Positions 1 through 8,837 of a stretch of 64,000 bases of DNA are shown piece after piece. The position numbers and the translations under genes are program-made. Every line of letters starts with the position of its first letter. Positions within the stretch are counted from its first letter, which is position 1. The stretch is from positions 26,772-90,771 of IMG/VR virus record IMGVR_UViG_3300037804_000222. The stretch is one strand, 5' to 3'. This stretch comes from a virus. The notes beneath the pieces were generated by a model. It did no database searches. It worked only from the letters and a program-made list of their open reading frames with translations, and was not told where the DNA came from.

Positions 1-74
1 CGGATTCTCTTGTGCTTTCCATCAATAATTACTGTAACATCCGAGGGTGTTACTTTCGCTACTAAGTAGTTCAT
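1..74 (-). CDS. partial gene, N-terminus only (possible rIIB-like)
   Basis: An ATG at 74 opens a minus-strand reading frame, beginning MNYLVAKVTPSDVTV, that runs off the left edge after 24 codons. It follows the rIIA-like gene by 11 bp and is on the same strand, so it is the next gene of that operon. In T4-type phages rIIB follows rIIA, and I recall rIIB-like proteins that open with a short beta-rich segment of this kind. The rIIB assignment therefore rests on neighbourhood and is only a guess. Confidence 0.4.
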   Translation of the reverse strand, partial: MNYLVAKVTPSDVTVIIDGKHKRI

Positions 75-85
75 TGAAATTAATT

Positions 86-2464
86 TTAAGCGGTTAGTGT
101 TAATTTAACTGGTTGATTATTAGGCATTTTATCTTTTAAAGATAAGAAATCTTTGATAGAATTCCTAGATTCTGAATGGAAAGTTACATGGTTTAGAAGT
201 TCTAATCCTTGCGCATATTCCACCACTTCCTCTAGCTTATCTATCATATTCATACTATACCTAACATTGTCTGGTATATCAAGTTTCATAATCTCATCTA
301 CTATCGGTTTGATGTCCTCTTCACAACGCCAACACCCGTGGGTATTGTCTCTGTGATACTCATAAAGAGATCTGTATAAACCAAATAATGGCTTATCATA
401 CTCATTATAGTAATTTAGGAAGTTAAAGTGCTTGATATACTTTGCAATCTTTTGTGTAGTGGCAAATCTTTGTAGGTGTTTTGGACTTTTCATAAATTCG
501 TGTGCTGTTAGGAATCCGTCTAACTTTGCAAATTGCTTTGCAACGTCTTTGGATACTTTTACTACTCTATATTCTGATTCAAACCTATAACTGTAATTAT
601 AGTTACTAGTATAATAATCTTTACTACTACCAAGGACTGTGACAACTTTTACAAGTTCGTCAATATCCTTAGTCTCAGCATAAACTACAGCTTTTAAAGT
701 AGGCTCACCCTCTGCAGGATGTAGCATGTCTTGAAGATCTGAAACTTTATACTCTTGATTAGTGTACTTAATCTCAGTTTTCCAACCATCAGACTTGAAT
801 TCAGCATTACGAGCAAACACCATCTTATCTAGTTTACGACGTGTCTTATTGTCTACTATGTCACCGAACATTTCACTCTCGAGTTCTGCTTCTTCAACAT
901 CTGCATATTTTAATACAGAAGAAGATTTACCAAGAGTTCTAGATACAGTATTAAAGGTGGCAACTCTTTCTACAGATTTTCTACTATCAATTAAATTAGT
1001 TTTATCGCTTATACGACCACCTAACTTAAGTTTATCTGCTTTAAAAGAAATAAAATTACCCACATCATTTATAAGAGTATAACTTTTAGGTTTACTAAAG
1101 TTACCTTCTACATAATAAAATTGAGTGTGGTTCTTTATAGCAGCAAAGAATTCTGTCCAGTTGCTTAACTCTTTATTGTAAATAGTCTCACCTCCAATAG
1201 CACCTTTGTTAGAAACAATTTTACTTTCATAAAAATGTATCCCATCAAATATGTGATGAAAGTCTCTACTAGTCAAATGAAGTCCAGGACTAATTCCTGG
1301 GTTATGGTGAAATGGAATGTCAAATGCAGTTATACTACAAACAGAAGATTTGATTGCTTTAGGATCGTCACTTTGTAAAGAACTCCATGAACGGCCTCCA
1401 GTACCATAAAGTTGTGATACTGCTATTAAATACTCAACATAATCAGTGATTTGTTGGTATTCTGCAGCAATACTAGCTTTGAAGGCAGCTTTAATAGACT
1501 TTATCTTATTAAGAATAAGCTCAATAGTTTTTGGTGTATATCGCAGCTCTTCACGAGAGGGCACAAGATCTAGTATACCAATATCAAATTTAACTCCGAT
1601 ACTAGCTCTAAAACTAGATATATCTATACCAATTAAATCCCAATTAATAGGATAAACTACTCTACCCACAAGTAAAAATGGATCTCTACCATCATTAGTC
1701 ATAAGGTAATCTTGTGTTTCTTCTATGGCCTTTTTACTTTCAAGCCCAGAAGTATAGTAATTATTAACCTTACCTAAAGCTTCTTCTACATTCTTAAATA
1801 CTATGTTTTGAAAGAAAGGAAGCTGCTCTTCAATAGACTCTCTAAACTTACGTCTATCATAAGAGCCCTCGATAGGAACAATTACCGTGGTACCATTTTG
1901 CTGATCTGTAGAAGTTTGGTAAACCTGGTCCATATGTGGTACATTATCATTGTTACGATAAAGCATGTAATATGTTTCAGTACCATTATGTCTACTAGAT
2001 ACATAAAATGTTTCTGTGTAGGCTAAAGGAGATTTAGCTCCTAGCCCAAAGCCACCAATTTCATAATTGTTATCTCTCTTAGTAGAGGCCCCAAATGTAG
2101 TAAATACATTTCGAACTCTTTCTTCAGAAAGACCACAACCATAGTCATGGAACATCATACACTCATCTATTCCTAGAATTGTGTTCTTGTCAATGTATTC
2201 AATACAAACCGTTTGCTTTTTAGACCAAAAACTAGTGTCATCTGTACCCTCCATAGGAATTTTGCCGTCTAGTTTAAGATCTCGCTCGCGGTTTGCATCG
2301 ATACAATTCGAAGTTATCTCACGGACAATCGAACCAATAGGATCCGAGTATAAATTAATCAGGCTATCCATAATGATAGCCTGAGAGTCGTCTGTGATTT
2401 TAAATTTGTGTTGTTGTTGTACGCCAATTACTTCATTGACGTTTGTGTGTTGGATGATTTTCAT
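86..2464 (-). CDS. rIIA: rIIA-like protein with GHKL ATPase domain
   Basis: A 792-residue protein with an N-terminal GHKL (histidine-kinase/Hsp90-type) ATP-binding fold. The N-box REITSNCIDANRE is at residues 48-60, the G1 box DYGCGL at 107-112, and the glycine lid GGFGLGAKS at 137-145. The roughly 600-residue remainder has no motif I recognise. A phage protein of this size with this N-terminus matches the rIIA family; T4 rIIA is implicated in lysis timing and exclusion systems, but its biochemical role is unsettled. It shares a 1-nt stop/start overlap with the upstream 189-aa gene, so the two are co-transcribed. A very similar domain occurs in other phage GHKL proteins, so exact orthology to T4 rIIA is less certain than the ATPase call. 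Confidence 0.8.
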   Translation of the reverse strand: MKIIQHTNVNEVIGVQQQHKFKITDDSQAIIMDSLINLYSDPIGSIVREITSNCIDANRERDLKLDGKIPMEGTDDTSFWSKKQTVCIEYIDKNTILGIDECMMFHDYGCGLSEERVRNVFTTFGASTKRDNNYEIGGFGLGAKSPLAYTETFYVSSRHNGTETYYMLYRNNDNVPHMDQVYQTSTDQQNGTTVIVPIEGSYDRRKFRESIEEQLPFFQNIVFKNVEEALGKVNNYYTSGLESKKAIEETQDYLMTNDGRDPFLLVGRVVYPINWDLIGIDISSFRASIGVKFDIGILDLVPSREELRYTPKTIELILNKIKSIKAAFKASIAAEYQQITDYVEYLIAVSQLYGTGGRSWSSLQSDDPKAIKSSVCSITAFDIPFHHNPGISPGLHLTSRDFHHIFDGIHFYESKIVSNKGAIGGETIYNKELSNWTEFFAAIKNHTQFYYVEGNFSKPKSYTLINDVGNFISFKADKLKLGGRISDKTNLIDSRKSVERVATFNTVSRTLGKSSSVLKYADVEEAELESEMFGDIVDNKTRRKLDKMVFARNAEFKSDGWKTEIKYTNQEYKVSDLQDMLHPAEGEPTLKAVVYAETKDIDELVKVVTVLGSSKDYYTSNYNYSYRFESEYRVVKVSKDVAKQFAKLDGFLTAHEFMKSPKHLQRFATTQKIAKYIKHFNFLNYYNEYDKPLFGLYRSLYEYHRDNTHGCWRCEEDIKPIVDEIMKLDIPDNVRYSMNMIDKLEEVVEYAQGLELLNHVTFHSESRNSIKDFLSLKDKMPNNQPVKLTLTA

Positions 2465-3033
2465 TACTCAAATGGTTTTTTATCAGGTTTTAAAGGTTCT
2501 TCGTACTTAAATTTCTCAGTGTAAATTTCTAAACTCATATCAGGTACAGAAGAAACTTCTGCATCATCAGGTATAGGCATCTCAAGTGCTTCTTCCCATT
2601 CTTCTCTAAGATCAGGATGTTTGAATAAAACTTGAGCAACCCTATGACTAGGATCTTTTATACCATGAAATTTAAATATATGTACTTTATAGTCTTGAGG
2701 AAATTCAGAATACTTACCATCAAGAAACTTATCATATATCTCTTTATGACTATCTGGGATCTTAAAGGCAAACATCACATGATGCTTATCAGGATCATAA
2801 GAAAGCTCAAAAAGCTCTTCTTTTTCAAGATAATCTTCATATTCTAGAAAGACTTTAGCTCCAGAAAATTTATAAAGTAAAAATAAATGATTAGTTAATT
2901 CAGGCTTATCCGCACTTTTTATAAATGTGTTTAATAAGTTTTCTGTTTTGACATCAAAATATAATGCCAACATTGGTAATACGTATGTAAAAGATTTATT
3001 TCGCATCAATCTACCTTCATAATCTCTCTGCAT
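2464..3033 (-). CDS. hypothetical protein, 189 aa
   Basis: I do not recognise this protein. It is hydrophilic and charged, with no membrane segment or signal peptide; the acidic/proline-rich tail (residues ~150-189) contains several Glu/Lys clusters. The ATG at 3033 starts the frame, and its stop overlaps the ATG of the rIIA-like gene (TAATG), indicating translational coupling. It lies between a nuclease and rIIA in the replication operon, so a DNA-metabolism or early-takeover role is possible but not shown. Confidence 0.75.
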   Translation of the reverse strand: MQRDYEGRLMRNKSFTYVLPMLALYFDVKTENLLNTFIKSADKPELTNHLFLLYKFSGAKVFLEYEDYLEKEELFELSYDPDKHHVMFAFKIPDSHKEIYDKFLDGKYSEFPQDYKVHIFKFHGIKDPSHRVAQVLFKHPDLREEWEEALEMPIPDDAEVSSVPDMSLEIYTEKFKYEEPLKPDKKPFE

Positions 3034-3049
3034 AGCGAAAATTTAAAAA

Positions 3050-4024
3050 TTAATACATTACGATTTCCTCGAATCCTTGCTTAACAGTCCAACTGTTAGT
3101 ATCCTTATAATGTTTATACTCAGCTAATAAAGATTCAATTTCTTTATTACCCTCATCTAACCATTCTTTAGGAAGCTGGTAAACTGCTACATCATAAGAT
3201 CCTTTAGTATCAACTGCTACTATAAAAGACTCAACCTTGTAATCAGGGTATTCAGCTTTAATAGCGTTAATATAAAAGGCAAGTTGTCTATAATATGAAT
3301 ATTGTAAACATGAGTACATAAATCCTGTAACATGCCAATCTCTCATAAGTATACCAGTTTTAGTTTTAAGTGGTTTACACTCTCCATAAACTTGATTACT
3401 TGTAGTCTTAAGATCAACAAAAGTTATAGTTTTAGTTTTCTCATCAATTGTAATTCTATCTAATTTAGATTTACAATCTACTTCATGCATATTAAAGTAA
3501 ATCTCTTTTTCAGCAAAAGAACTGTCTTCATTTTGAAATAATAGTTTATTTGCAACGACGTGTCCTTTTAAAGATGTTAAACATCCTTCTACAATTTGAC
3601 GGTCTTTTACTGTAAGAGCAATTTTACCATCTGCACTTTTTAAGAATTCATAAAAGGTAGCATTCTCTGGTTTATTCTTAAAACTTTTAAGAACTGTTTC
3701 AGGTTTAGAATGAGATGGTTTATAACCAGACATTTGGTACGCCATATTAGATATTTGATCTTCTGGGGTACCAACTTTCTCTAATTCAAAATAAGCTTTG
3801 ATATATTCACCCATTTTACCACCAACAGGTTCTACGTCGGCTACTATAAATGAGTCAGGCTCAAGTGTAAATTTATGAATAAGAGTACCAAGTTCCATTG
3901 CGGCGCTCTTGGTTCGCATTTCTTGCTGTTTACGCATAACAAATCTACGAGGAGATAATTTAAGCTCTCCTATATCACTGTTTGATATAGATTCCTTAGC
4001 GTAGTAATTCGATTCTTCTGACAT
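3050..4024 (-). CDS. PD-(D/E)XK-type exonuclease-like protein
   Basis: A 324-residue protein whose second half carries the signature of RecE/Cas4-like PD-(D/E)XK nucleases: a conserved Asp in KSKLDRITID, then TFVDLKTT about 12 residues later (the D-x-K pair of the active site), followed by a QLAFYINAI helix with the Gln-Tyr often found after the core in this family. The N-terminal segment (SNSDIGELKLSPRRF...) resembles the start of phage exonucleases of the DUF3799/VRR neighbourhood. It would digest dsDNA ends to feed the Sak4-like annealing/recombination protein encoded a few genes upstream. An in-frame TTG lies 12 nt upstream; I chose the ATG at 4024. It overlaps the next gene upstream by 29 bp. 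Confidence 0.7.
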   Translation of the reverse strand: MSEESNYYAKESISNSDIGELKLSPRRFVMRKQQEMRTKSAAMELGTLIHKFTLEPDSFIVADVEPVGGKMGEYIKAYFELEKVGTPEDQISNMAYQMSGYKPSHSKPETVLKSFKNKPENATFYEFLKSADGKIALTVKDRQIVEGCLTSLKGHVVANKLLFQNEDSSFAEKEIYFNMHEVDCKSKLDRITIDEKTKTITFVDLKTTSNQVYGECKPLKTKTGILMRDWHVTGFMYSCLQYSYYRQLAFYINAIKAEYPDYKVESFIVAVDTKGSYDVAVYQLPKEWLDEGNKEIESLLAEYKHYKDTNSWTVKQGFEEIVMY

Positions 4025-4307
4025 CGGTTTTATCAAGTGTTAAAGTTAGTAATTCCATGTACTCATTATACAACTCTTGTCGTACATTATGTGCATGTAT
4101 TTTAGCGTTAGCAATTCTTCTTGAGCCATCATCTGGAAGTTCTTCACTAATATATAGTTCAGAGTCTTCTAATGCTTGCTCGAGATAATATCTCACAATA
4201 TTATCGTGCCCATTATCCAGTGCGGATGTAAGCAATCGGATGTCCATAAAAAATCTGAGATTATTAAAACATTTATCTCTGAATTCTTCTGGGTATTTAA
4301 TTTTCAT
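3996..4307 (-). CDS. hypothetical protein, 103 aa
   Basis: Unrecognised. It is a small, mostly helical, charged protein without membrane segments or Cys motifs. Its 3' end overlaps the start of the PD-(D/E)XK gene by 29 bp, and it starts 2 bp after the RusA-like gene ends, so it is embedded in the recombination operon. A partner role for one of the nucleases is possible but nothing in the sequence shows it. Confidence 0.7.
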   Translation of the reverse strand: MKIKYPEEFRDKCFNNLRFFMDIRLLTSALDNGHDNIVRYYLEQALEDSELYISEELPDDGSRRIANAKIHAHNVRQELYNEYMELLTLTLDKTDVRRIELLR

Positions 4308-4309
4308 AC

Positions 4310-4696
4310 TTAAGATTTTAAAACGTTAATATATACTCCTGGATTATCTTTATCGTATTCAAACTCTAAGAAAATAGGAAGCATTTCATCTGCATTATCA
4401 TCAGAGATCCACCCATACTTTACCATTTGATCTTGTATTGTTTGTGCGGGATTTATGTAGTCAAACTTATGCCTACTTTTCCTTACAAACTTAAACGAGA
4501 TTCTATATGGTTTTTTGTTTTGTGAATCCTTGCCTTTTAATAGCTTTTGAAACTCTTTCTTATTTTCTATCCAATACTGTTTACTGTTCTTGTAATAGCG
4601 TTGGGTTTGTTTAGATACTATAAAGTATCTCCCTGTCCATCTTCTACCGTTTTTACTTGACGGCACGTTTCCTGGTATGAATATTCCTCTTGGCAT
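4310..4696 (-). CDS. rusA: RusA-like Holliday-junction resolvase
   Basis: A 128-residue protein, the usual length for RusA. The opening (GNVPSSKNGRRW) matches the family's N-terminal 'PxSKNxR' strand, and the acidic active-site region is visible as KFDYIN (D79), QDQ (D89) and GWISDD (D99, D100). RusA dimers cut four-way junctions symmetrically, which here would resolve recombination and replication intermediates before packaging. The gene overlaps the end of the primase gene by 79 bp in another frame, an unusually long overlap but with clear homology features in both proteins. Confidence 0.8.
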   Translation of the reverse strand: MPRGIFIPGNVPSSKNGRRWTGRYFIVSKQTQRYYKNSKQYWIENKKEFQKLLKGKDSQNKKPYRISFKFVRKSRHKFDYINPAQTIQDQMVKYGWISDDNADEMLPIFLEFEYDKDNPGVYINVLKS

Positions 4697-5694
4697 ACAT
4701 GTTCTATTAGTTCAGCCGTTCTTCTAACTCCGTGAAGAGCAATGAAGTCCGAAAAATCTTTTACTTTATGATCAAAGGTACTAAATTTTCCGTTAGTAAA
4801 AAATAACGGCGTAAACCCGTATAACTTTCTATGCTTATTTGCAAAAGTTACACCAGTACGATCAAAATCATATAATATGTATATTTTGCCAAATCTGTCA
4901 TATAAATTATCTACAACATCTGCAGGAATGACACAACTTTCCGAAGAAGGTGCAATAGAGGGGATTTCAAATATATCCAAACACATAGCATCTTTTAATG
5001 CTTTAGTAATAACTAGCGTGTCTCCGCTTTTAGGCAGTTGGCTCAAACCTTGAAGGTCAGACGCGCTAGTATTACTAAGCCATTTATATACTAAGCTATA
5101 TGGTTGGTATATTTTCATCTTACCATCACCAAAGTCGAAGGCATAAATAGGATTATATTTGTTACTACTAACAATGAGATTACCGTTAATCCATACATGT
5201 AGTACAGGTTTAACGTTAAACTTATTTAATATAGCACAATCAATTCCAAATTTAGACCAAAACTCTTTATCTTCTTTAGAATTCCAAGGACGCGATTTAA
5301 TTTGTATAGTAGTAGAAGAGAGTTCAATATTTGCAAGCTCTTTTATGTGTACTCCTACATATTGTTTAGTAGGAGTTGTAAAAGATGTATTAGAAATACC
5401 CAGCTGAAAATCGTTATCTATGAGACGATATGTGGCAAATCTAGTAAGGCCAAACATTTTAGTTAAAAATGTAAAACAATCACCAGTCTCACCAGTACTA
5501 AAGTCTTTAAAGAAGAATTTTCCACTATTATGTCTAAAAACAGTGAACGAAGGAGATTTATCTTTACGAAGAGGAGAGCACATAGCTCTCGTCGCTCTAA
5601 AATCTTTTCCTATATAATAAGCAAAGATGTCTAAGCAGGTTACCCTGCTTAGAATCTCATCTTCACTTAATTCTACTACTTTACTACCGTACAT
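4618..5694 (-). CDS. DnaG-type DNA primase (zinc-binding plus Toprim)
   Basis: A 358-residue primase. The N-terminus has a CHC2-like module: CSPLRKDKSPSF (compare CPFHxDxTPSF of DnaG), then FKDFSTGETGDCF, with fewer cysteines than a canonical zinc finger, as in some phage primases. The C-terminal half is Toprim-like: TLVITKALKDAM, then ILYDFDRTG, whose DxD supplies the metal site. The usual Toprim Glu is not evident at the first motif (Thr-Lys instead), a variation I have seen in phage primases. It would synthesise RNA primers for the polymerase and work with the DnaB-like helicase of the same operon. The start ATG overlaps the stop of the SSB-like gene (TAATG). Confidence 0.8.
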   Translation of the reverse strand: MYGSKVVELSEDEILSRVTCLDIFAYYIGKDFRATRAMCSPLRKDKSPSFTVFRHNSGKFFFKDFSTGETGDCFTFLTKMFGLTRFATYRLIDNDFQLGISNTSFTTPTKQYVGVHIKELANIELSSTTIQIKSRPWNSKEDKEFWSKFGIDCAILNKFNVKPVLHVWINGNLIVSSNKYNPIYAFDFGDGKMKIYQPYSLVYKWLSNTSASDLQGLSQLPKSGDTLVITKALKDAMCLDIFEIPSIAPSSESCVIPADVVDNLYDRFGKIYILYDFDRTGVTFANKHRKLYGFTPLFFTNGKFSTFDHKVKDFSDFIALHGVRRTAELIEHVCQEEYSYQETCRQVKTVEDGQGDTL

Positions 5695-6248
5695 TAGAAC
5701 GGCATTTCAGCTCCACCAGTAGCTAATACTGTTTCTGGAGCTGTAGCAGCAGCATCTGGTTCAGGTTTAACTAATTTCTTTTTATTCCAGTCTGAAATAT
5801 AGATATTAGTTTTCTCTGTAGGGATGTCCATGCTTTCAATAAAATTAGGAAATTTAGGAAGTGATACATATTTACCCTTGTAAATAAATAACATTCTAAA
5901 TTTTCTACCTATATATTTCTGCCCTAAAAGGCTTGTAACTTTGTTACCGTACTCTGCAAATGTTGTTACATTGTCGATAACAAATTCTGGTTCAGGCATA
6001 CACTTAGTAGCAATATGCTTAACACGACGAGATACATCTGTAGCTTGCTTCTCTACATCTCCAAAATCTGGATTAGCAGGGAATTCTGCATGCTTAACTG
6101 TTGCACCATTTGGTTGCTTAAACTCAAAGTCTAAACGCCCACCTTTATCCATATTTAAGGATACACTTACTAATTCGCAGTTTTCTACGATACCTACTGC
6201 TGGCATTACTCCACCAGTACTGTTGCTTTCTACGTTACTTCCGTACAT
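5694..6248 (-). CDS. single-stranded DNA-binding protein candidate
   Basis: A 184-residue protein with a beta-rich central part (LVSVSLNMDKGGRLDFEF, KFRMLFIYKGKYVSL) consistent with an OB fold, and a disordered Pro/Ala-rich tail ending GGAEMPF. That recalls the acidic -PF tip by which SSBs recruit partners. It sits between the primase and the Sak4-like ATPase. Sak4-type annealing proteins frequently have an SSB encoded next door, which supports the call. No Cys or catalytic motif was seen. The assignment is from context and tail, not a diagnostic motif. Confidence 0.55.
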   Translation of the reverse strand: MYGSNVESNSTGGVMPAVGIVENCELVSVSLNMDKGGRLDFEFKQPNGATVKHAEFPANPDFGDVEKQATDVSRRVKHIATKCMPEPEFVIDNVTTFAEYGNKVTSLLGQKYIGRKFRMLFIYKGKYVSLPKFPNFIESMDIPTEKTNIYISDWNKKKLVKPEPDAAATAPETVLATGGAEMPF

Positions 6249-6277
6249 TTTTCTCTCTTTTAAGAATTAATTACTAA

Positions 6278-6955
6278 TTATTGATACTCTTCGATAGCTT
6301 GTGCTACCAATGATAAATCGTTTGGAATTTTAACAGATCCAAACATGTCTTTAGGGGCTTTCCCTGTATTAGCACCATCATTTTCTGTAATGAATGAATA
6401 CTCCATACCGTTCTCACCCTTCGTTACGTCTGTGTACAATACAATTGTAAACATACCCTCAAGAGTAACTACATTGTCCATCATTTTACCGATAGTTTTA
6501 GCTTTGGTAACTTTATTACCGTGGGCATCAAATGTAACTTCTGAGTGCATCATAAACACAACTAATAAATCATCGCGCATAGCTTTAACTGCATTGATAA
6601 CTGACCAAGCATTCTGAGCAATCTCAGTAAACTTTTTGAAACCAGTTTCGTTAGCTCTACGCATGTATTCATTAGCCATAGTGTATTGATAATCATCAAC
6701 AATAATCGTCTTGATTTCAGGACGCTTCTCGTTAATGTAATTCAAACATCCAAGAATTTCATGTGGCACATCTGTAGAACAGAAATTACCTTTAGGATTC
6801 TCTTTGTCGAATGTGGGATACTTAGTCTTCCATCCTTTAAACGGTAATGCTTTACGAGCTACGTTTACAATAAAGGTTGACTCAGGGTTTAAGTTCTCAA
6901 TTGAGGTGGATTTCCCTGTTCCACTAGCGCCAACTATTAATACTTCTTGTGCCAT
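6278..6955 (-). CDS. Sak4-like RecA-fold recombination ATPase
   Basis: A 225-residue AAA/RecA-core protein. Walker A is GASGTGKST (residues 9-17) and Walker B is TIIVDDYQY (around 84-92), followed by a sensor-like VVFMMHSEV. This size, a P-loop within the first 20 residues and a 'VDDYQ' Walker B are typical of phage 'AAA_24' or Sak4 proteins, which anneal or pair single strands. Its neighbours are an SSB-like protein, a RusA resolvase and a PD-(D/E)XK exonuclease, so the phage appears to carry a full recombination set. Confidence 0.75.
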   Translation of the reverse strand: MAQEVLIVGASGTGKSTSIENLNPESTFIVNVARKALPFKGWKTKYPTFDKENPKGNFCSTDVPHEILGCLNYINEKRPEIKTIIVDDYQYTMANEYMRRANETGFKKFTEIAQNAWSVINAVKAMRDDLLVVFMMHSEVTFDAHGNKVTKAKTIGKMMDNVVTLEGMFTIVLYTDVTKGENGMEYSFITENDGANTGKAPKDMFGSVKIPNDLSLVAQAIEEYQ

Positions 6956-7252
6956 TTAAAATAGATTAATTTCGGTTTTTACTTTGCTTTCTTCTGCGTG
7001 TCTAGCATCCCATTTGGTTCCTCTAAGCTCTGTGTGTTTTTCTTGAAGTTTACGACGACACCGACTCACTCCTTCAAATGAAGGGTAGCTTTTATCATGT
7101 AAACCTTTTAGAAAATCTTTAGTGCTTAGTGTATGTATATTGACATTGTGTGACAATAATACAAAACCATATAGAACATAGTCGCAATCTCTAGCCTTTG
7201 ACTTATGAAGAAGGATTGATGATACCTTCTTCTCGTACTTCTTGATCTTCAT
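6956..7252 (-). CDS. hypothetical protein, 98 aa
   Basis: Unrecognised basic protein (many Lys/Arg) with no membrane segment. It ends immediately next to the Sak4-like gene and its start overlaps the 3' end of the DnaB-like gene by 50 bp, so it is part of the same transcript. The basic composition would suit nucleic-acid binding, which is inference only. Confidence 0.65.
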   Translation of the reverse strand: MKIKKYEKKVSSILLHKSKARDCDYVLYGFVLLSHNVNIHTLSTKDFLKGLHDKSYPSFEGVSRCRRKLQEKHTELRGTKWDARHAEESKVKTEINLF

Positions 7253-8198
7253 TGCTCGAATAGGTTGGTGGTTTAGCGTCTAATATTTGATTATGAGCCA
7301 AATCATTTTCCATAAGCGCAATGCAAGGCTCGCCCTCCCTAACCTTCAAGTAATGCCAAAATATAGCATTATCTGTAGGCCATCTCTTTGGGCCATATGC
7401 CCTAATACCAAGCATCTCTGGTCTGTGTGTTACAATGACAATGTCAGAATACATATAACATGCATCTGCACCAAAAATATCTTGTTTCTTAGGGTAATGT
7501 AAATCAGGATTTTGGATACGTTCTGAATTCTCTATGTTACGATTCATTTGAGATATTAGAATAAATGCTACTCTAATAACCTTTTTTAAACCGTTAAACA
7601 TAGCCATCAAATCATAGAGTAAATCTCTATCTTGTGCTCCGCCTACCTTCTTTACAAGTAAAGTATGATCTAACATGATTATAACAGGTTTGTCTTTCTC
7701 TTTAGAGAATGCTAATATAGTTGCCTCTAAAGCTTTAACACTACCTGGTATATCTACATAATTTATATCATACTTATTTAACTTGCGAGCCTCTTGTACA
7801 GCGTTCATATAGTAATTATCGTTAAGCGTAAAGCTTTCCGACGCACTATAGAGTTGCTGTGTAGTAAGTTTCATCTTGTTACTAAGCTTACGGCCAATCA
7901 GCCGTGAAGAGAGCATCTCAAAGTTAAATGATAGTATTGCAAAATCGTCATTTTGATTAAGATCTTTCAATCCTGTTTCAAGTTGACCGAGTACTGCAGT
8001 TTTACCGCTACCAGACATACCAGCAATAGTTGTGATAGTCTGCCATTCTATTCCTCCCATAGAAATATTATTAAACTTTTTCCATGGGGTGATTAGAGAT
8101 TTAATAATTCCTTTTCTTCTGCCATCTATGTAGCGTAATGCTGCACTAGAGGCTTTAGATATGTGGCGCCAAGGTAATGCTTTCTGTTCCTCGCTCAT
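7203..8198 (-). CDS. DnaB-type replicative helicase (SF4)
   Basis: A 331-residue SF4/RecA-fold helicase. Walker A is GMSGSGKT (residues 60-67), Walker B is VIIMLDHTLL (around 171-180), and FILISQMNR follows (the DnaB 'Q-x-R' region), with an arginine-rich stretch later. Canonical DnaB has an additional N-terminal DnaG-binding domain of about 150 residues; it is absent here, leaving the ATPase core with a short basic lead. The adjacent 180-aa gene might supply that part, but I see no motif proving it. It acts at the fork with the primase encoded downstream. Confidence 0.85.
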   Translation of the reverse strand: MSEEQKALPWRHISKASSAALRYIDGRRKGIIKSLITPWKKFNNISMGGIEWQTITTIAGMSGSGKTAVLGQLETGLKDLNQNDDFAILSFNFEMLSSRLIGRKLSNKMKLTTQQLYSASESFTLNDNYYMNAVQEARKLNKYDINYVDIPGSVKALEATILAFSKEKDKPVIIMLDHTLLVKKVGGAQDRDLLYDLMAMFNGLKKVIRVAFILISQMNRNIENSERIQNPDLHYPKKQDIFGADACYMYSDIVIVTHRPEMLGIRAYGPKRWPTDNAIFWHYLKVREGEPCIALMENDLAHNQILDAKPPTYSSNEDQEVREEGIINPSS

Positions 8199-8737
8199 AC
8201 TAAATCTTCTCCATAAGTTTGTTCGTCTTCTATTGGCTCGTTATGTTCTGTGTTTTCATACATAGTCCAAGCTTCTTGGTTTATATATGAACTCATCATC
8301 TTCCAACGAGGACGAAATTCATTAATCCAACTTGCACGTTTTCTATCTTCTTTCTCATTTTCTAGAGCTTGTAAAATAGTTTCATGTAAATCTGGATTTT
8401 TTTCTACTAATGATAAATATTTAAGTTTATTACGCTTTTTATCATTATGTAAAGGGCGACTTTGATCCTTCATAGGATAAGCTACCACAAATTGATTCCA
8501 ACAATCCTCACATCCTCGTACTTTAAATAAATCCAACGCTTTTTGACGGAGCATAAATGACTGATCGGGCATTATTTTAATAAAGCCACGGGTCTGTAAT
8601 TTTTCACTGTCTATAGGTAGAATTTCTAAATATTTTTGAACTTGTTTATCTCCTTCGCTTTTAAGAAGCATATAAACAAACTCACTAGGAGTAAGCTTGT
8701 TGCCCTTCAACTTGGTTAAGTTTAAAGACACTTTCAT
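8195..8737 (-). CDS. hypothetical replication-operon protein, 180 aa
   Basis: Unrecognised helical protein, rich in Lys and aromatic residues, ending in an acidic tail. The start is the ATG at 8737 (an in-frame GTG lies one codon upstream). Its stop overlaps the helicase start by 4 bp (ATGA), the tight coupling expected for a protein that works with the helicase. A helicase loader or the missing DnaB N-terminal partner are candidates by position only. Confidence 0.7.
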   Translation of the reverse strand: MKVSLNLTKLKGNKLTPSEFVYMLLKSEGDKQVQKYLEILPIDSEKLQTRGFIKIMPDQSFMLRQKALDLFKVRGCEDCWNQFVVAYPMKDQSRPLHNDKKRNKLKYLSLVEKNPDLHETILQALENEKEDRKRASWINEFRPRWKMMSSYINQEAWTMYENTEHNEPIEDEQTYGEDLV

Positions 8738-8837
8738 CACAGTTTAGATATTTATCGAGTTCCTCTTCAGTTAAGCTTACCAGAGAATCGTCTGGTAAAC
8801 ATCTTAATTCTTCTTCACATTCAATACAATTAATCAT
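8685..8837 (-). CDS. small Cys-containing protein, 50 aa
   Basis: A short frame beginning MINCIECEEELRCLPDD. The CxxC plus nearby Cys suggests half a zinc knuckle, and a third Cys pair partner occurs later (NCDES). The ATG at 8837 overlaps the end of the upstream 79-aa gene by 8 bp, and the 3' end runs 53 bp into the 180-aa gene, a compact arrangement common in this operon. Without it there would be a 90-bp gap in an otherwise continuous gene chain. Moderate confidence because it is short. Confidence 0.5.
   Translation of the reverse strand: MINCIECEEELRCLPDDSLVSLTEEELDKYLNCDESVFKLNQVEGQQAYS

Noticed and set aside
762-2384. Several plus-strand frames across the rIIA-like gene
   Set aside because: They are antisense shadows of a gene with clear ATPase motifs and have no protein-like features.
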